Below, piece after piece: positions 1 through 9,735 of a DNA stretch of 64,000 bases. The notes under the pieces were generated by a model, which saw only the letters and a list, made by a program, of their open reading frames with translations, searched no databases and had not been told where the DNA came from. Source of the DNA: Enchytraeus crypticus (taxonomy: Eukaryota; Annelida; Clitellata; Enchytraeida; Enchytraeidae); contig CAJHZI010000051.1 of assembly GCA_905160935.1 (NCBI GenBank), forward strand, positions 197,001 through 261,000, written 5' to 3'. How positions within the stretch are numbered: the stretch's first letter is position 1; each line of letters begins with the position of its first letter. A program made the translations under genes and the position numbers.

Positions 1-63
1 AGAAAGAACCTGAAAATGGTCGCTATATTTAAAATTATAATGTAATTTACATACCTGTACAGT

Positions 64-210
64 ACCTAAAAATACATATTAACACATATTAATAATCAAT
101 TAATAATCAATAATCAATGAAAGTGAATAATACATAATAATACCTAAAAATACCTACAAATACCTAATAATACATAATAATACCTAAAAATACCTACAAA
201 TACATAATAA
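64..210. repeat. AT-rich short tandem repeat
   Basis: Direct repetition of a roughly 35-41 bp unit built from TACCTAAAAA and TACCTACAAA blocks, about two copies plus partial units. It lies just upstream of viral copy A and could be decayed terminal sequence of that element, but no inverted partner was found. Bases 211-315 hold nothing recognisable. Confidence 0.6.
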
Positions 211-315
211 ACTATTTTATGTGTGTAATAAAATTATGAAGGTGTGTGATATAAACCGGTTTACAAAAGCCTAGAACAAATAACAAATGTTTCGGAATGA
301 CGTACTTGACGATCA

Positions 316-1110
316 GTGGGACAATCAGAGACCAGAGACAATCAGAGCCAAGCAAAATTATTCAAACCGTTAAGTGATACTACAAGAGAAAGAGCTAGAA
401 CTCTAGAACAACAGATTGTCGCCGATAGACAAAATCTTAACAACGTTTTAGTTCCCTTTACTAATGAATTTATTCGTGCAAATAACCAGAGAGAGGCGAA
501 ACAGGCTATACCATTTTATGATTCGCTAATTCCTAAACCAGAATCCACACCGAAAAAGGATCCTTTAATTATTAATTGAGAAAAGAATCTCAATGAAAGT
601 GATCGGAGATAATCTAGATCTGCTCGACCTGAAGCTTCCAAGTGAAGCATATGGAAACATTGAAATGAAGCAACATTGAAGGAGATTCAAACACATAATA
701 TAGAAATAGGGCAGTTCTTGGGAAATAACAGTAAAAAGACTGAGGCTGAGAAAGTGATCTGCGAGTCCCAACAGAAAACACTGGAAAAGTACAAGAGCAG
801 ATTGACTAAGGTAAAAGCAGAGAGCGAACTCGTCGGCGAAGGATTAAGAAGTAGAGGATAATTGTAATGCCTGACGGAAAACAAAAATGTGGTAGAGGTA
901 GGCCTAAAACAGACCAGATTATAATTTATGAAAGCCAAGATCAATTAGTTGGTCTAATGGATGAAAATCTTGCAGCTCTAGGTGCTGGAAAAAGCTGGAG
1001 AGTATACTCTCCAGTTAATACAGCAATCAGTATTTTGGATGAGCTTCTAAAAATTAGATTAAGAACCAAGAGGGTCTATGATATTGTATATATAAGCCAT
1101 TTTGAAATCC
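316..1110 (+). pseudogene. Copy A: GRGRPK-type element protein (broken)
   Basis: Degraded gene at the left of viral copy A. An opening reading block (316-579) has a charged, helical, possibly coiled-coil character with TRERARTLEQQIVADRQN; later blocks (676-861 and 867-1115) carry KCGRGRPK and a conserved tail ending in SILDELLKIR. At least two frame changes or stops separate the blocks. Copy C carries a recognisable relative (10960-11250 and 12370-12520), which shows this was one gene. It sits directly upstream of the penton-like gene. The protein type recurs in Polinton-like elements, but its function is unknown to me; a minor virion or DNA-associated protein is only inference. Confidence 0.55.
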
Positions 1111-1140
1111 TATAAAAATTTAATCCTGCTATATATAAAA

Positions 1141-1881
1141 ATGGCGAATTTAAATCTATCGAGCAGATCAACAGATTTTACTACACATCAATATCCTCCG
1201 ATAAGACTGGATCCCGACAGAAAGTACGAAGTAACATTTATATTTCTGCAGACTTACAATTCAATACCAATCATCACGGAGGCCAACAATAAATTTAAAT
1301 ATTCCACCGATGGCGGAAGTACATGGAAAATTATCAAGCTTTCAAAGAGGACCATACGAATTAAAAGATATTAACGCAGCGATTCAAAAGATAATGCTTG
1401 CAAACGATTCAATTAATGAGAAGTATTATATAAACATTAGTCGTTTAAATTTCAGAGCAATTGTGACTATATCACACGAAAAGTACATGGTTGATTTCGG
1501 ATTGGAAAATTCAATAGGACCTACTCTCGGCTTCATCAATGAAAACGCCTGCTTATCACAAGGAATTCTTAAAACTCCAAATATAATAGATATCGAATAA
1601 GTCATTTCGATACAAGTCGATTGCGATATTGCTTCTGGTAGCTATCTTGATGGTAAGAAATCTAATGTTATTCATACATACCACCCAAAGAGTAAATCGA
1701 GGCAACAAGATAGTAGAGAACCCCACTCCTGAATTGATATTTTTATCACTAGTTAATACTTAATAGACTTGAAATTGATAGCATAAAGCTGCGGTTGACC
1801 GATCAAGACAACAAACTTATCGATCTGATGGGTGAGCGACTTACTATAGCGTGTTACTATTTGGAGAAAAATCTAATCTAA
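1141..1881 (+). pseudogene. Copy A: penton-like (single jelly roll?) capsid protein, broken
   Basis: Starts at ATG 1141 and shows the family signature NNKFKYSTDGG, followed by a second block with HEKYMVDFG and SGSYLDGK and a C-terminal LRLTDQDNKLIDLMGE-type strand. A frame change near 1330-1350 and stops after about 1600 break it. Homologous blocks occur in copy C (12510-13230) and copy E (63219-63562). The position before the small hydrophobic gene and the capsid gene, and the beta-rich pattern, fit a minor capsid/penton protein of Polinton/adintovirus-like viruses. The family is recognised with fair confidence; the penton role is inferred from the pattern and not demonstrated. Confidence 0.6.
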
Positions 1882-1903
1882 AAATTACATTGTACTTGTA
1901 AAA

Positions 1904-2184
1904 ATGATTGTTAAAAAGAAATGCAAAGCATACAGTTCAAAACAAACTCTAATACAAGGACGTGGATTTGTCGATACACTGAAAGGCATCGGTTCGTATG
2001 CAAATAAAATTTGCGAAACCAATGTTGGGAGCAGTGGGATAAATTGCTGAATTCCGACTGACAGATTGTAAAGCACTCATTAGAAAGATAGCAAATGAAA
2101 AAGTAAAAATAGTCTGCTTACTCCAGAATCACTTGAGATATTAGAACGACTACAAAAGTCGGGTAGTGGAATCAGAAAATTTTA
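1904..2184 (+). pseudogene. Copy A: small glycine-rich hydrophobic virion-type protein, broken
   Basis: A short gene of about 90 codons between the penton-like and major capsid genes. The N-terminal block contains GRGFVDTLKGIGSYA and the C-terminal block contains LLTPESLEILERL. The middle is frame-shifted in this copy. Copies B and C have the same gene. A short basic start followed by a Gly-rich amphipathic or hydrophobic helix suggests a membrane-active minor virion protein (compare melittin-like or pVI-like proteins of adeno-like viruses). That role is inference from composition and position only. Confidence 0.5.
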
Positions 2185-2217
2185 GTCTAAAATTATTTTA
2201 ACATATAATAAATAAAA

Positions 2218-3494
2218 TATAAATTGAAGTCCCAAACGAAATTTTCACACATCAATCGTCAATTACTGTTGACAACAGTATAGAAAGGATACAATGCTCG
2301 TCCTTTATTCCTCAGACTAAAGCTGGGTTTGATCACAAAAGCGAATAAATTGATATACCTGCTAGTGATTCGTATTACAAATTATCTAAAAAAATTCTTA
2401 AAATAAATGGAAGATTTGTTAGAAATGATAATGGCAATCCCTACAATGCAACGGCTCAAATTGCTTTGATTCATAATGCTTTTCCATACCTTTTTTCTGT
2501 TATTGAGTACATTCTAGGAGGTAAATCAATTCAAGCATTTCGCTTTCTAGGGCAGACTACGCCAATGTTGTCTTACATACACGATTTCAATAGCAGGTTA
2601 GGAGATCAATGTTGGAGAAAAGATACAAATGTCGGCGCAGTATCTTCTAAATATAGACAATCTCCAGCAGTTGCAGCAGGCGCAGCCATTGTTGCCAATC
2701 ATTTTCAAAAATACTACAATGAAGGATTCGCGAACCGCCGACAACTTATAATGAGCAACGATACAAAAGGCCAAATTTCATTCTACATTCCATTTTCATA
2801 TTTAATTGGATTTTTCTAATATAAGAAAGTACTTTACAATTTGCGACACACAAGTACGTTGAGGTTCACTAGAGCGGATAAAGCATTGGCTATTCATAGA
2901 GCGAACAATGTTTTTGATGGTAAAGTTTCACTAACGGATATTAGGTGGATAGTACCAAGAATAAAACCATCAGTTGAAATGTTAACTTCACTGCGAGAGT
3001 CTGTGGTAAGTAAAAGGAAAATTCAATAAGTTTTAGCAGAAGTTATCACCATACTACAGTTATACGAGATGTACAGGAATATGAATGGATAAGTAACAGA
3101 GACTCTGGAAGAAAAAGGCCAAGATGGATAATTGTTGGATTTCAAACTGACAAATCACGAACACAAGAACAAAGTCCAGCCGTGTTTGATCACCTTAACT
3201 TGACAAGTGCTTTTGCTGAATTGAATGATCAGAGATATCCTGCTGATGAATCAAGAATATACTTTACTACATATGACTATGTAGATTTCTGACAGATGAA
3301 ATTAAGAAAGAACACTATATCAGAGTGAAAATGTCAAATCTGATGTTATGACTATGAAGCTTAATATTAAATTTAGTGAAAATGTTCCAGAACATACTCA
3401 AATGTATGTTACAATACTTTCCGATAGAGTGATGCATCTAACATCCGATGGTCAGACTCCCAATTGTTATAGATTAATAAATTTTCAAAAATGA
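2218..3494 (+). pseudogene. Copy A: major capsid protein (double jelly roll type), broken
   Basis: Decayed gene of about 420 codons. Recognisable blocks in order are an N-terminal VPNEIFTHQSS segment, RFVRNDNGNPYNATAQIAL, QTTPMLSYIHDF, ISFYIPFSYLIGFF, SLTDIRWIVPRIKPS, VFDHLNLTSAFAELNDQ and a C-terminal VTILSDRVMHL strand. This order matches the Polinton/adintovirus major capsid family, whose fold is two stacked jelly rolls. The initiating ATG seen in copy C is replaced by ATA here, and several frame changes and stops separate the blocks (long open pieces at 2466-2819 and 2841-3029). It lies between the hydrophobic virion gene and the zinc-ribbon/PLA2 gene. Not functional. Confidence 0.75.
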
Positions 3495-3530
3495 AAAATA
3501 CGTTATAAAATTTTATAATGTAATTTTAAA

Positions 3531-4070
3531 ATGTACTGCTTGAAATGTTAAAGGAAAATTGATTCTACACAAATACAGGAGAGGTTGTCTGATAATAATT
3601 GAAAACAGCAATTTGCTTTTTGTGGAGTGTGTGGAGGAAAAAAGTCGTGATTCATCTTAGGTGTTTAATAAGTCTCGGTAGCTTTAATCACAGTTGGAGA
3701 ATTACTTTTGCCTGCCAGACGTGGAGAATATGTACCCATCGGATCATTTAATAATCTAAACAACTATTCGTATTGCGGTCCAGCTACAAAGTATGAACAG
3801 AGCTATCGAGGTATAAATGAGTTGGATGGAACGTGTAAATTTCACGATCAGTTTTATACTGCAAATCCTGATACTACCAGCAGAAATATCATCGACAAAG
3901 CTTTGGCCCATCGAGCATACGAAATCTTTAAAATGATTCAAGTTTTTAATTAGATAGTGCGCAAAGAGATATGGCTCAATTTGTTTACCACATCATGAAA
4001 AGAAAGGCAAAGTTTGGTCTTGGCCAGTCAAAAAATGTTTAGAGGGGCCCAGCGAAGAAAATGGCTTAAA
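3531..4070 (+). pseudogene. Copy A: zinc ribbon plus phospholipase A2 protein, broken
   Basis: From ATG 3531 a short zinc-ribbon-like block begins MYCLKC and continues to a second Cys pair, FCGVCGGKK. After an LPARRGEY linker the phospholipase A2 core follows: calcium loop YCGPATK at about 3771-3791 and catalytic pair HD at 3843-3848 in CKFHDQFYTANPD. The tail is basic (IMKRKAKFGLGQ). The core resembles the VP1 PLA2 of parvoviruses, where it breaches endosomal membranes, but the neighbours show a dsDNA virus context. Stops within the ribbon and near 3952 break it. The integrase follows at once downstream. Copies C and D repeat the PLA2 part. Confidence 0.75.
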
Positions 4071-4074
4071 GCGA

Positions 4075-4860
4075 AACGTTGGACCCTTTGAAGATTTAGC
4101 AGAGAAATTACACAAACCGATTGGCAGAAAATATACGAGACGCCAAGTTCATGCGTATGAAATTGATGATAATTAAATATCATCAATTTCAAACATATGA
4201 ACTTGGTATTATTTGATCTCTTTTTATAGCCAATTTAATCGAAAAGCAGGAATGGAGTAGAGTTAATAAGGGCTACAGATACATGCTCATTGTCATCGAT
4301 GTATTTTCCAAGTATATATGGAGCGTTCTATTGAAAGACGAGAGAGGTGAAACTGTAACTGAAGCCTTCAAGTCGATTGCTAAGAGTTTAGATAGACTGG
4401 CAAAATTCTTGCGGGTTGATCAGGGAAAAGAATTTTACAACAAGAACATGAATAAATGTTTAAATAAAAATAGTATTATTAGATACTCTACATTTGGAGA
4501 ACATAAGTCAGCAGTTGTTGAAAGGTTTAATAGAACCGTTAAACAAAACATGTGGAAAGGATTTACGGCTGAAAATACGAGAAATTGGATTGATATGATT
4601 GAATATTTAATTGAAGAGTAAACAACACGAAGCATTCGACTATAAAAATGACTGCAGCTGAGGCGAGTAAAAAGGAAAAAGAAGCATTAATAGTAGGAAA
4701 TGCAGAGATGTAGAAATTATCACGAGTCGGACTTCGAAATTGGCGATAGAGTTCGAATTAGCCGGATTAAAGGTGTGTTTGAAAAGGTGTCCTGCCCAAT
4801 TGGTCTGAAGAAGTGTACAAGATAGCCAAAGTGCAATACACATCTCCGATCACTTGACAG
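4075..4860 (+). pseudogene. Copy A: retroviral-type integrase, broken
   Basis: DDE-type integrase of the Polinton class. It shows LHKPIGRKYTRRQV, then the core with VIDVFSK (about 4294), VDQGKEF (about 4417) and the catalytic Glu in VVERFNR (about 4516), then a MTAAEAS-type linker and the beginning of a C-terminal domain. The first catalytic Asp, present as ADLIEMQEW in copy C, reads Asn here (ANLIEKQEW). Stops and frame changes occur before and after the long open block 4283-4621. The C-terminal chromodomain is missing: a deletion fuses integrase at about 4860 directly to the interior of the oppositely oriented polymerase gene. Confidence 0.8.
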
Positions 4861-5845
4861 TTTCGCTTTCGAAAATCACTAGTAATAAATCTGAGTTCGA
4901 CGTCATTCGATATATATGCATAAAAATCTTCCTTTTTTTTCATATCTCAACGAATCCGTGTCTGTAGAACAGTTTGGCTTTATTGATGAAAAACTTACAC
5001 TATAATTACATAAAGGAAATGTACGGTGGTACATTTCCTTTATGTAATTATAGTGTAAGTTTTTCATCAAAGTTTGACTTAAAATCTAATATTGACATAC
5101 CTATATAGATTTTCCTATTATACCACAATTTAGTTTTTCTCATGTGGACACCGACAAGATTTTTGTCAAATATTGTCGTTCATAGTACGGCTTTGCAATC
5201 AACTTAGGAGCCTTTTCTCCATCATCAACCAATCTGAAATCTATCCTTTTTCAACTTTTTCCATAGTCTTTCCAAAAACGCTATTGTTCATTAGTTTCAA
5301 GAAATCTTTTTCAAAATCGTTTTCAGCTTTAGTTCTTAACTGAGCGTTTAAATCGATAAATGTCTTATGCCTGGGACTATCCTTAAATTTTATGCCTCAG
5401 GTATTTTGCTAATTTTCAGTCCCAAACTTTCGTACAGTTTCAAATTCTCGTAATGTATTATATATTTTGTTTTATCATTCAAATTCGGTTTCAATTTCTT
5501 TACTTTATTCACTTTCACAAAATTGGACACTAACGGAATGGAAGTCGTGCATTGAAGTGGGATTTTCCAAGTCAACTTCGACGATACATCTTATTTCTTT
5601 CAAATTCTCCAACTCGTCTTCAAATTCATTCAAATCCGTGTGTGGGTAGGGGCATACTCATCGCAAACCCATAAAGGTTATTACTGTCCAGGTATTTGAT
5701 AAATTTAGAAGGTTCCTTAATGTTAAAATTCTCATCCATGCATTTATTATTAGCGCTGGCGTATCTGTTTGAAACAGTGGTTACACTGCTTCTTCTTCCG
5801 TGCTTATTCATCAACAGCATGTCGCAATCACTCAATCGCACGTGG
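4861..5845 (-). pseudogene. Copy A: protein-primed family B DNA polymerase, fragment
   Basis: Minus-strand fragment of a Polinton-type DNA polymerase. A palm block with YLDSNNLYGFAMSMPLPTHG lies at about 5640-5720, and NLKDKTKYIIHYENLKLYESLG-like coding at 5390-5500 has a counterpart in copy C. The motif C region (DTDS in copy C) lies at about 4950-4990 but is disrupted by a 42-bp inverted duplication (4983-5070). Both ends are lost: the C-terminus by the deletion that joins it to integrase at about 4860, the N-terminus at about 5845 where unrelated sequence begins. Not functional. Confidence 0.8.
4983..5070. repeat. Perfect 42-bp inverted repeat with 4-nt loop
   Basis: Bases 4983-5024 are the exact reverse complement of 5029-5070, with loop GGTG. 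The right arm is ordinary polymerase coding sequence with a counterpart in copy C near 18495-18540; the left arm has no counterpart there, so it is an inserted inverted copy. Confidence 0.95.
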
Positions 5846-7061
5846 ATTCAATCCTGTGCTATGTGCATTAGCATACATATTATTGAAGGATACCATAGAG
5901 TTTTGGGATACTGTATATACGTTTAGGTTTCGGGGAGAGCTTATCCCTGATGTTTCTTATGTCTTATTCAATTAGTTTAGTATCTGAGTCTTGGTTAGGT
6001 CTCTGACTAGGGATGTCGAATTCATTTAAATGATGATAGTTACTTACCAGTACCATGTTTCTTATTTGTAATTATTTTACATTAGAAGGTTTTAATGAGA
6101 AAATAGTAGCTACTACGCTAGCCAATGAATTATGTTGAAATATGTATTTACGTGTTAATGATTGAATCAGAATGAAGAATTTTTAAAATGGTCTCAAGTT
6201 GAATATTTTGTAATGATATATTCAGTTCGAATTAGTATGCAGCAGATATATCCTACTTCACCTTCTCAGCTGGGCGAACTAGAACGAAACTAAAGTTTGC
6301 AACAAATGCTTAGCTTTATTTCTATTAAATTGGCATGGAACACCCTTCCATGGAGCCTCAATGGTGGAGGCTACTAACAGTGAAATGAGCCGATTCACCG
6401 GAGTTGAGGGGACATTAAATATGGACCCCCCTGCAAGCACTATCAGCTACTATCCTTGAGGTTGATAACCGTTGACTCCCACCTCTCTTCTGGAGTATAA
6501 ATGAGGGAGGAAAGATAAATGGCCACTCCGTCAGAGCACACTATCACTGGTAATTATTACCGAAATCATTAAATTTCACTTACTGAATATTACCGATTTC
6601 ACGAAATATTTTTGAATTAAAAATAAGACCGCTCGACCGAAATTATGATTAAAGTTACCAACAGGTACTACTTACAGATACAGTATACATTACATATTAA
6701 ATTACTTGTACTATATTACATTAGATTACAGGTACTACATTACAGGTACAGTATATTGATCAAATATGAAGAACTCTCTCGAGTAAAAAATCTAACAAAC
6801 CATAAAGCTTATAAGAATGAGTAGATTATGGATAGGATCTGGTATATTAGCATGTCGATTTGGAGTAAATTTGAGCCAGATTCTGAAATACTGAGATACC
6901 GGAGTATATCGCTGTCTGAAATTGATCGCGAAAATAAGATAAAGTAATTAATGGAAATACTACATTACCCTGTAAAAATGCTGGTGCTAAGAGTGACGTC
7001 ACTCGAAGGAGGGCTTTCGAGTGAGTTTCCTCTTTCTCTCTCTCTCTCTTTCTCTCTCTCT
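5846..7061. other. Unassigned sequence, about 1.2 kb
   Basis: No gene recognised. A GC-richer stretch at about 6320-6545 contains TATAAA at 6496-6501 and TCAGAG (initiator-like) at 6531-6536, spaced somewhat longer than usual for a TATA/Inr pair; it could be a decayed LTR promoter but no LTR partner was seen. A CT-rich microsatellite at about 7030-7060 precedes the next repeat. Confidence 0.4.
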
Positions 7062-7418
7062 ATTCAGTGCACTGCCAAGTGGCAGGTTCAAGGTACATAT
7101 TCATACTCCAAGTCTGCTATATTGTTCCACAGGAGCACTCCTTAGAACAACAAGTTAATCCCTTCACAAAGTTTATGCCTTATACATACCTTATGTAGCC
7201 TATAGCTTTGGTTTGGCTTCTAAGGTGGTTTCTCGTTGCCTTCCTCTGTTAATTAATTAATTCCCATTTAATCCCGGGGAAAATATTTTATGGTAAGGTG
7301 GGTCACCTCTGTACCATCCTCAGCTACTGCTTTAGTCGCCTCTTACGTACATCAGCACATTGTTTCCGGTTGCCCTATTCTGCAGTAATCCAACCACACC
7401 TGAGCACAACACGGGGAA
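7062..7418 (-). repeat. SINE-like repeat R1, copy 1
   Basis: About 350 bp that is closely repeated in opposite orientation at 44780-45142 and partially at 30140-30330 and 50100-50320. On its own strand it ends in the small hairpin CTGCC/GGCAG followed by TGCACT and (AG)n-type sequence, the same 3' end as the LINE A fragments in this window. No coding capacity was seen. It is likely a non-autonomous retroelement or a LINE A 3' UTR. Confidence 0.65.
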
Positions 7419-7651
7419 TTGTTAAGCTAATAAAGACGAATTGATTTAGACTTAAAAATGTTGGGTGAACGAAACTTAAAGAACTCAGCTGAGATAAAGA
7501 TTTGTTGTTCCCTAGTGAATGAAATAGGAAGAAGTAGAACAAAAGGAGACTGAGATTCGATACTGATTTGATGTTGGAAAATATTTAATAGAAAGAATAT
7601 TCGTACACTTAAAGATTGTAGTAATATAAAAGTATATTTGACTTAGTAAAA

Positions 7652-7840
7652 ATGATTGTCTAAGAGAAACGCCAAGAATATTTCTATATTCTTTATTCAA
7701 AGCAAACGCTAATAAATGGGCGTGGATTTACCGATACACTAAAAGTTATCGGTTCGTATTTCTATCAGTATAAAGATTTAATTGCAAAGCTATTGTTAGG
7801 AGCAGTGGGATATTTTTGTAGCATTTGGAATGAGAGTAGG
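7652..7840 (+). pseudogene. Copy B: small hydrophobic virion-type protein, 5' part
   Basis: Related to the genes at 1904 and 13257. ATG at 7652 is followed by a stop two codons later and further decayed sequence that still shows an IGSY-like and GAVGY-like block. The gene is cut at 7840 by the Mutator-like element (7841-9726) and resumes at about 9736-9835, where the counterpart of the copy C C-terminus is found. Sequence 7420-7650 may contain upstream viral remnants, but nothing is assignable. Confidence 0.5.
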
Positions 7841-7974
7841 TAGGTTTGCACATGAACAAGAAGGAAAACCAATGTCGGTTAAGCAATGTCGGTGAAGATA
7901 GGAGCAGTTGCTTAGCGACGAGCTGCGTTCGCTAAGTCTTGATGATATTAACTGTTCTACATTTGAGAACGTGA

Positions 7975-8062
7975 AAGCCAGTTGGCCGAGTGGTGGCCGA
8001 GTGGTGTAAGGCGTTGACAGGACACTATGAGCAAACATTCGCGGGTTCAATTCCTGCCCGCG
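7975..8062 (+). repeat. tRNA-like block in the left terminal repeat
   Basis: Contains an A-box-like GGCCGAGTGGT (in two tandem copies) and a B-box-like GGGTTCAATTCC with a fair T-stem around it. The acceptor ends do not pair and the anticodon arm is poor, so this is tRNA-derived or SINE-like and not a working tRNA gene. Confidence 0.5.
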
Positions 8063-8628
8063 CAGAGCTAAAGTTTTATTTTTTATATAATTACAATTAC
8101 ATATAATTACTTAAATTAATTATATAGCTTTATTCATTATTATTTATATAGCTATCCAGAAAGTAGGCAGTGCACTAAGAGAGAGAGAGAGAGAGAGAGA
8201 GAGCTATCCTGTTAATGTATAATAATTATTTACTAATAATTGAATACTATGATAATATTAATAGGAATTATATAAATTAAAAATTACATGTATACAAATT
8301 AGTCTAATAGAAATATATATAAATTACCGCTATTAGTATATATTATGTTTTATATATTATACATTAATATCAATTTATTTTTAATAAATTGTTAATTATT
8401 GATATAAATTCAATCAATTAATAATAATTACTAGTAATTGATTCACTTAAGTAATTAGTTACTATTATTAATTTTTATGAAATAATTAATAAGTAATTAT
8501 AAAAAAGTTAATTTAAAAATAAATAATAACAAATAATTTTAAACTATTAATATTAGTCTTATGTAAATGTATAACAAAAGCTATAATAATAAGAATAATT
8601 ATAATCTTCAGAGGCCTAGGCCTACTGA

Positions 8629-9201
8629 CAGGGGCAGATCCAGAAATTTTTTAAGGGGGGGGGCCCGAAATATTTTTTGAGAGTTTACATTTTTTGCTTA
8701 CGCCCCGCCCCGCCTTCTTCGGGGCATGTGACGCAACCAGACAAATTTCTGTGAAGGGGGCTCAAAATTTTTTCCCTACAGCGTTCGGAGGAAAATTGGA
8801 GGAAAACATTTTTCCTCCAATGCATTGGTTCAATTGAAAATTATGAGCTATTTTTCGATTCTATTGAGAGCGGTCAACATTTTTTGGCCCCTTCCATTAT
8901 ACAGGGCTCCTAGTATATCCTAGAAAATATCGAGCTATTGGAACTGCGTTCCCTGTTGTAACCCCCTCCCCGCCCCCCCCCCCTACCCACTATTACTAAC
9001 ATATTTGCACATTGAAATTGCAATAGAAACAATGAAAATATATCCTGTCTCACCCTCCGGGCCCATCTTACCACTGTCATTACTAACATATTTGCACATC
9101 GAAATTGAAATAAAAACAATGAAATTATAGTTTAAAAATTTTAATCGTTGGACCTAAGGGGTGGCCCGGGCCACTGGCCCCCCCCTGAATCCGCCACTGC
9201 C
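8629..9201. mobile_element. hAT-type MITE, copy 1
   Basis: Starts CAGGGGCAGATCC and ends GAATCCGCCACTG, imperfect terminal inverted repeats of hAT type, flanked by the perfect 8-bp duplication CCTACTGA (8621-8628 and 9202-9209). No coding region. The interior holds G-rich and C-rich runs and a short internal repeat around ATATTTGCACAT-GAAATTG. A second copy lies at 43520-44222. Nested inside the Mutator-like element, therefore younger than it. Confidence 0.85.
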
Positions 9202-9489
9202 TACTGATATGAATAAAATCTTATGCCACGTACAGATAATAGTTTGTCTAGTCTTCAGTTTCCCGGGCACAACACTAACAATAAACCAATCAGGGTAGAA
9301 CACTAGTAAATAGGATTTTAACTCAGTGCTTTAATTATGTCATTTTAATTATATGTAAAATAAGCTATATAAGAACAATAGGTAAATAGGATTTAACATG
9401 ATAGCTATATAAATAATAATAAATAGAGCTATATAATTAATCTAAACAATTATATGCAATTGCAATTATATAAAAAATAAAATTTCAAC

Positions 9490-9600
9490 CATGAGCGGGA
9501 AGGAATTGAACCCGCGAGTGTTTGCTCATAGTGTCCTGTCAACGCCTTACACCACTCGGCCACCACTCGGCCACCACTCGGCCAACTGGCTTTCACGTTC
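9490..9600 (-). repeat. tRNA-like block in the right terminal repeat
   Basis: Inverted partner of the block at 7975-8062. Here the A-box unit GGCCGAGTGGT occurs three times in tandem compared with two on the left, so the unit has expanded or contracted since insertion. Confidence 0.5.
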
Positions 9601-9735
9601 TCAAATGTAAAACTGTTAATATCATCAAGACTTAGCGAACGCAGCTCGTCGCTAAGCAACTGCTCCTATCTTCACCGACATTGCTTAACCGACATTGGTT
9701 TTCCTTCTTGTTCATGAGCAAAACTAGAGAGTAGG

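Larger units (their letters stand above)
7841..9726. mobile_element. Mutator-like non-autonomous element with long terminal inverted repeats
   Basis: Inverted repeats of about 320 bp (7841-8160 and 9400-9726) enclose an AT-rich core. The ends read TAG-TTTGC-CATGAACAAG on both strands with few differences. The 9-bp repeat GAGAGTAGG flanks it (7832-7840 and 9727-9735). Long inverted repeats with 9-bp target duplications are typical of the Mutator superfamily. No transposase is present, so it would be non-autonomous. Each terminal repeat contains a tRNA-like block, and the core carries a nested hAT MITE (8629-9201) plus a LINE A-type tail at about 8165-8205. The element interrupts a viral virion gene. 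Confidence 0.75.

Noticed and set aside
3531-4070. Endogenous parvovirus suggested by the PLA2
   Set aside because: Neighbouring genes are a dsDNA-type capsid, integrase and protein-primed polymerase; no parvovirus NS1 or jelly-roll VP was seen.
7975-8062. Candidate Ser/Leu-type tRNA
   Set aside because: Boxes are present, but the acceptor ends do not pair and the copy recurs inverted in the other terminal repeat.
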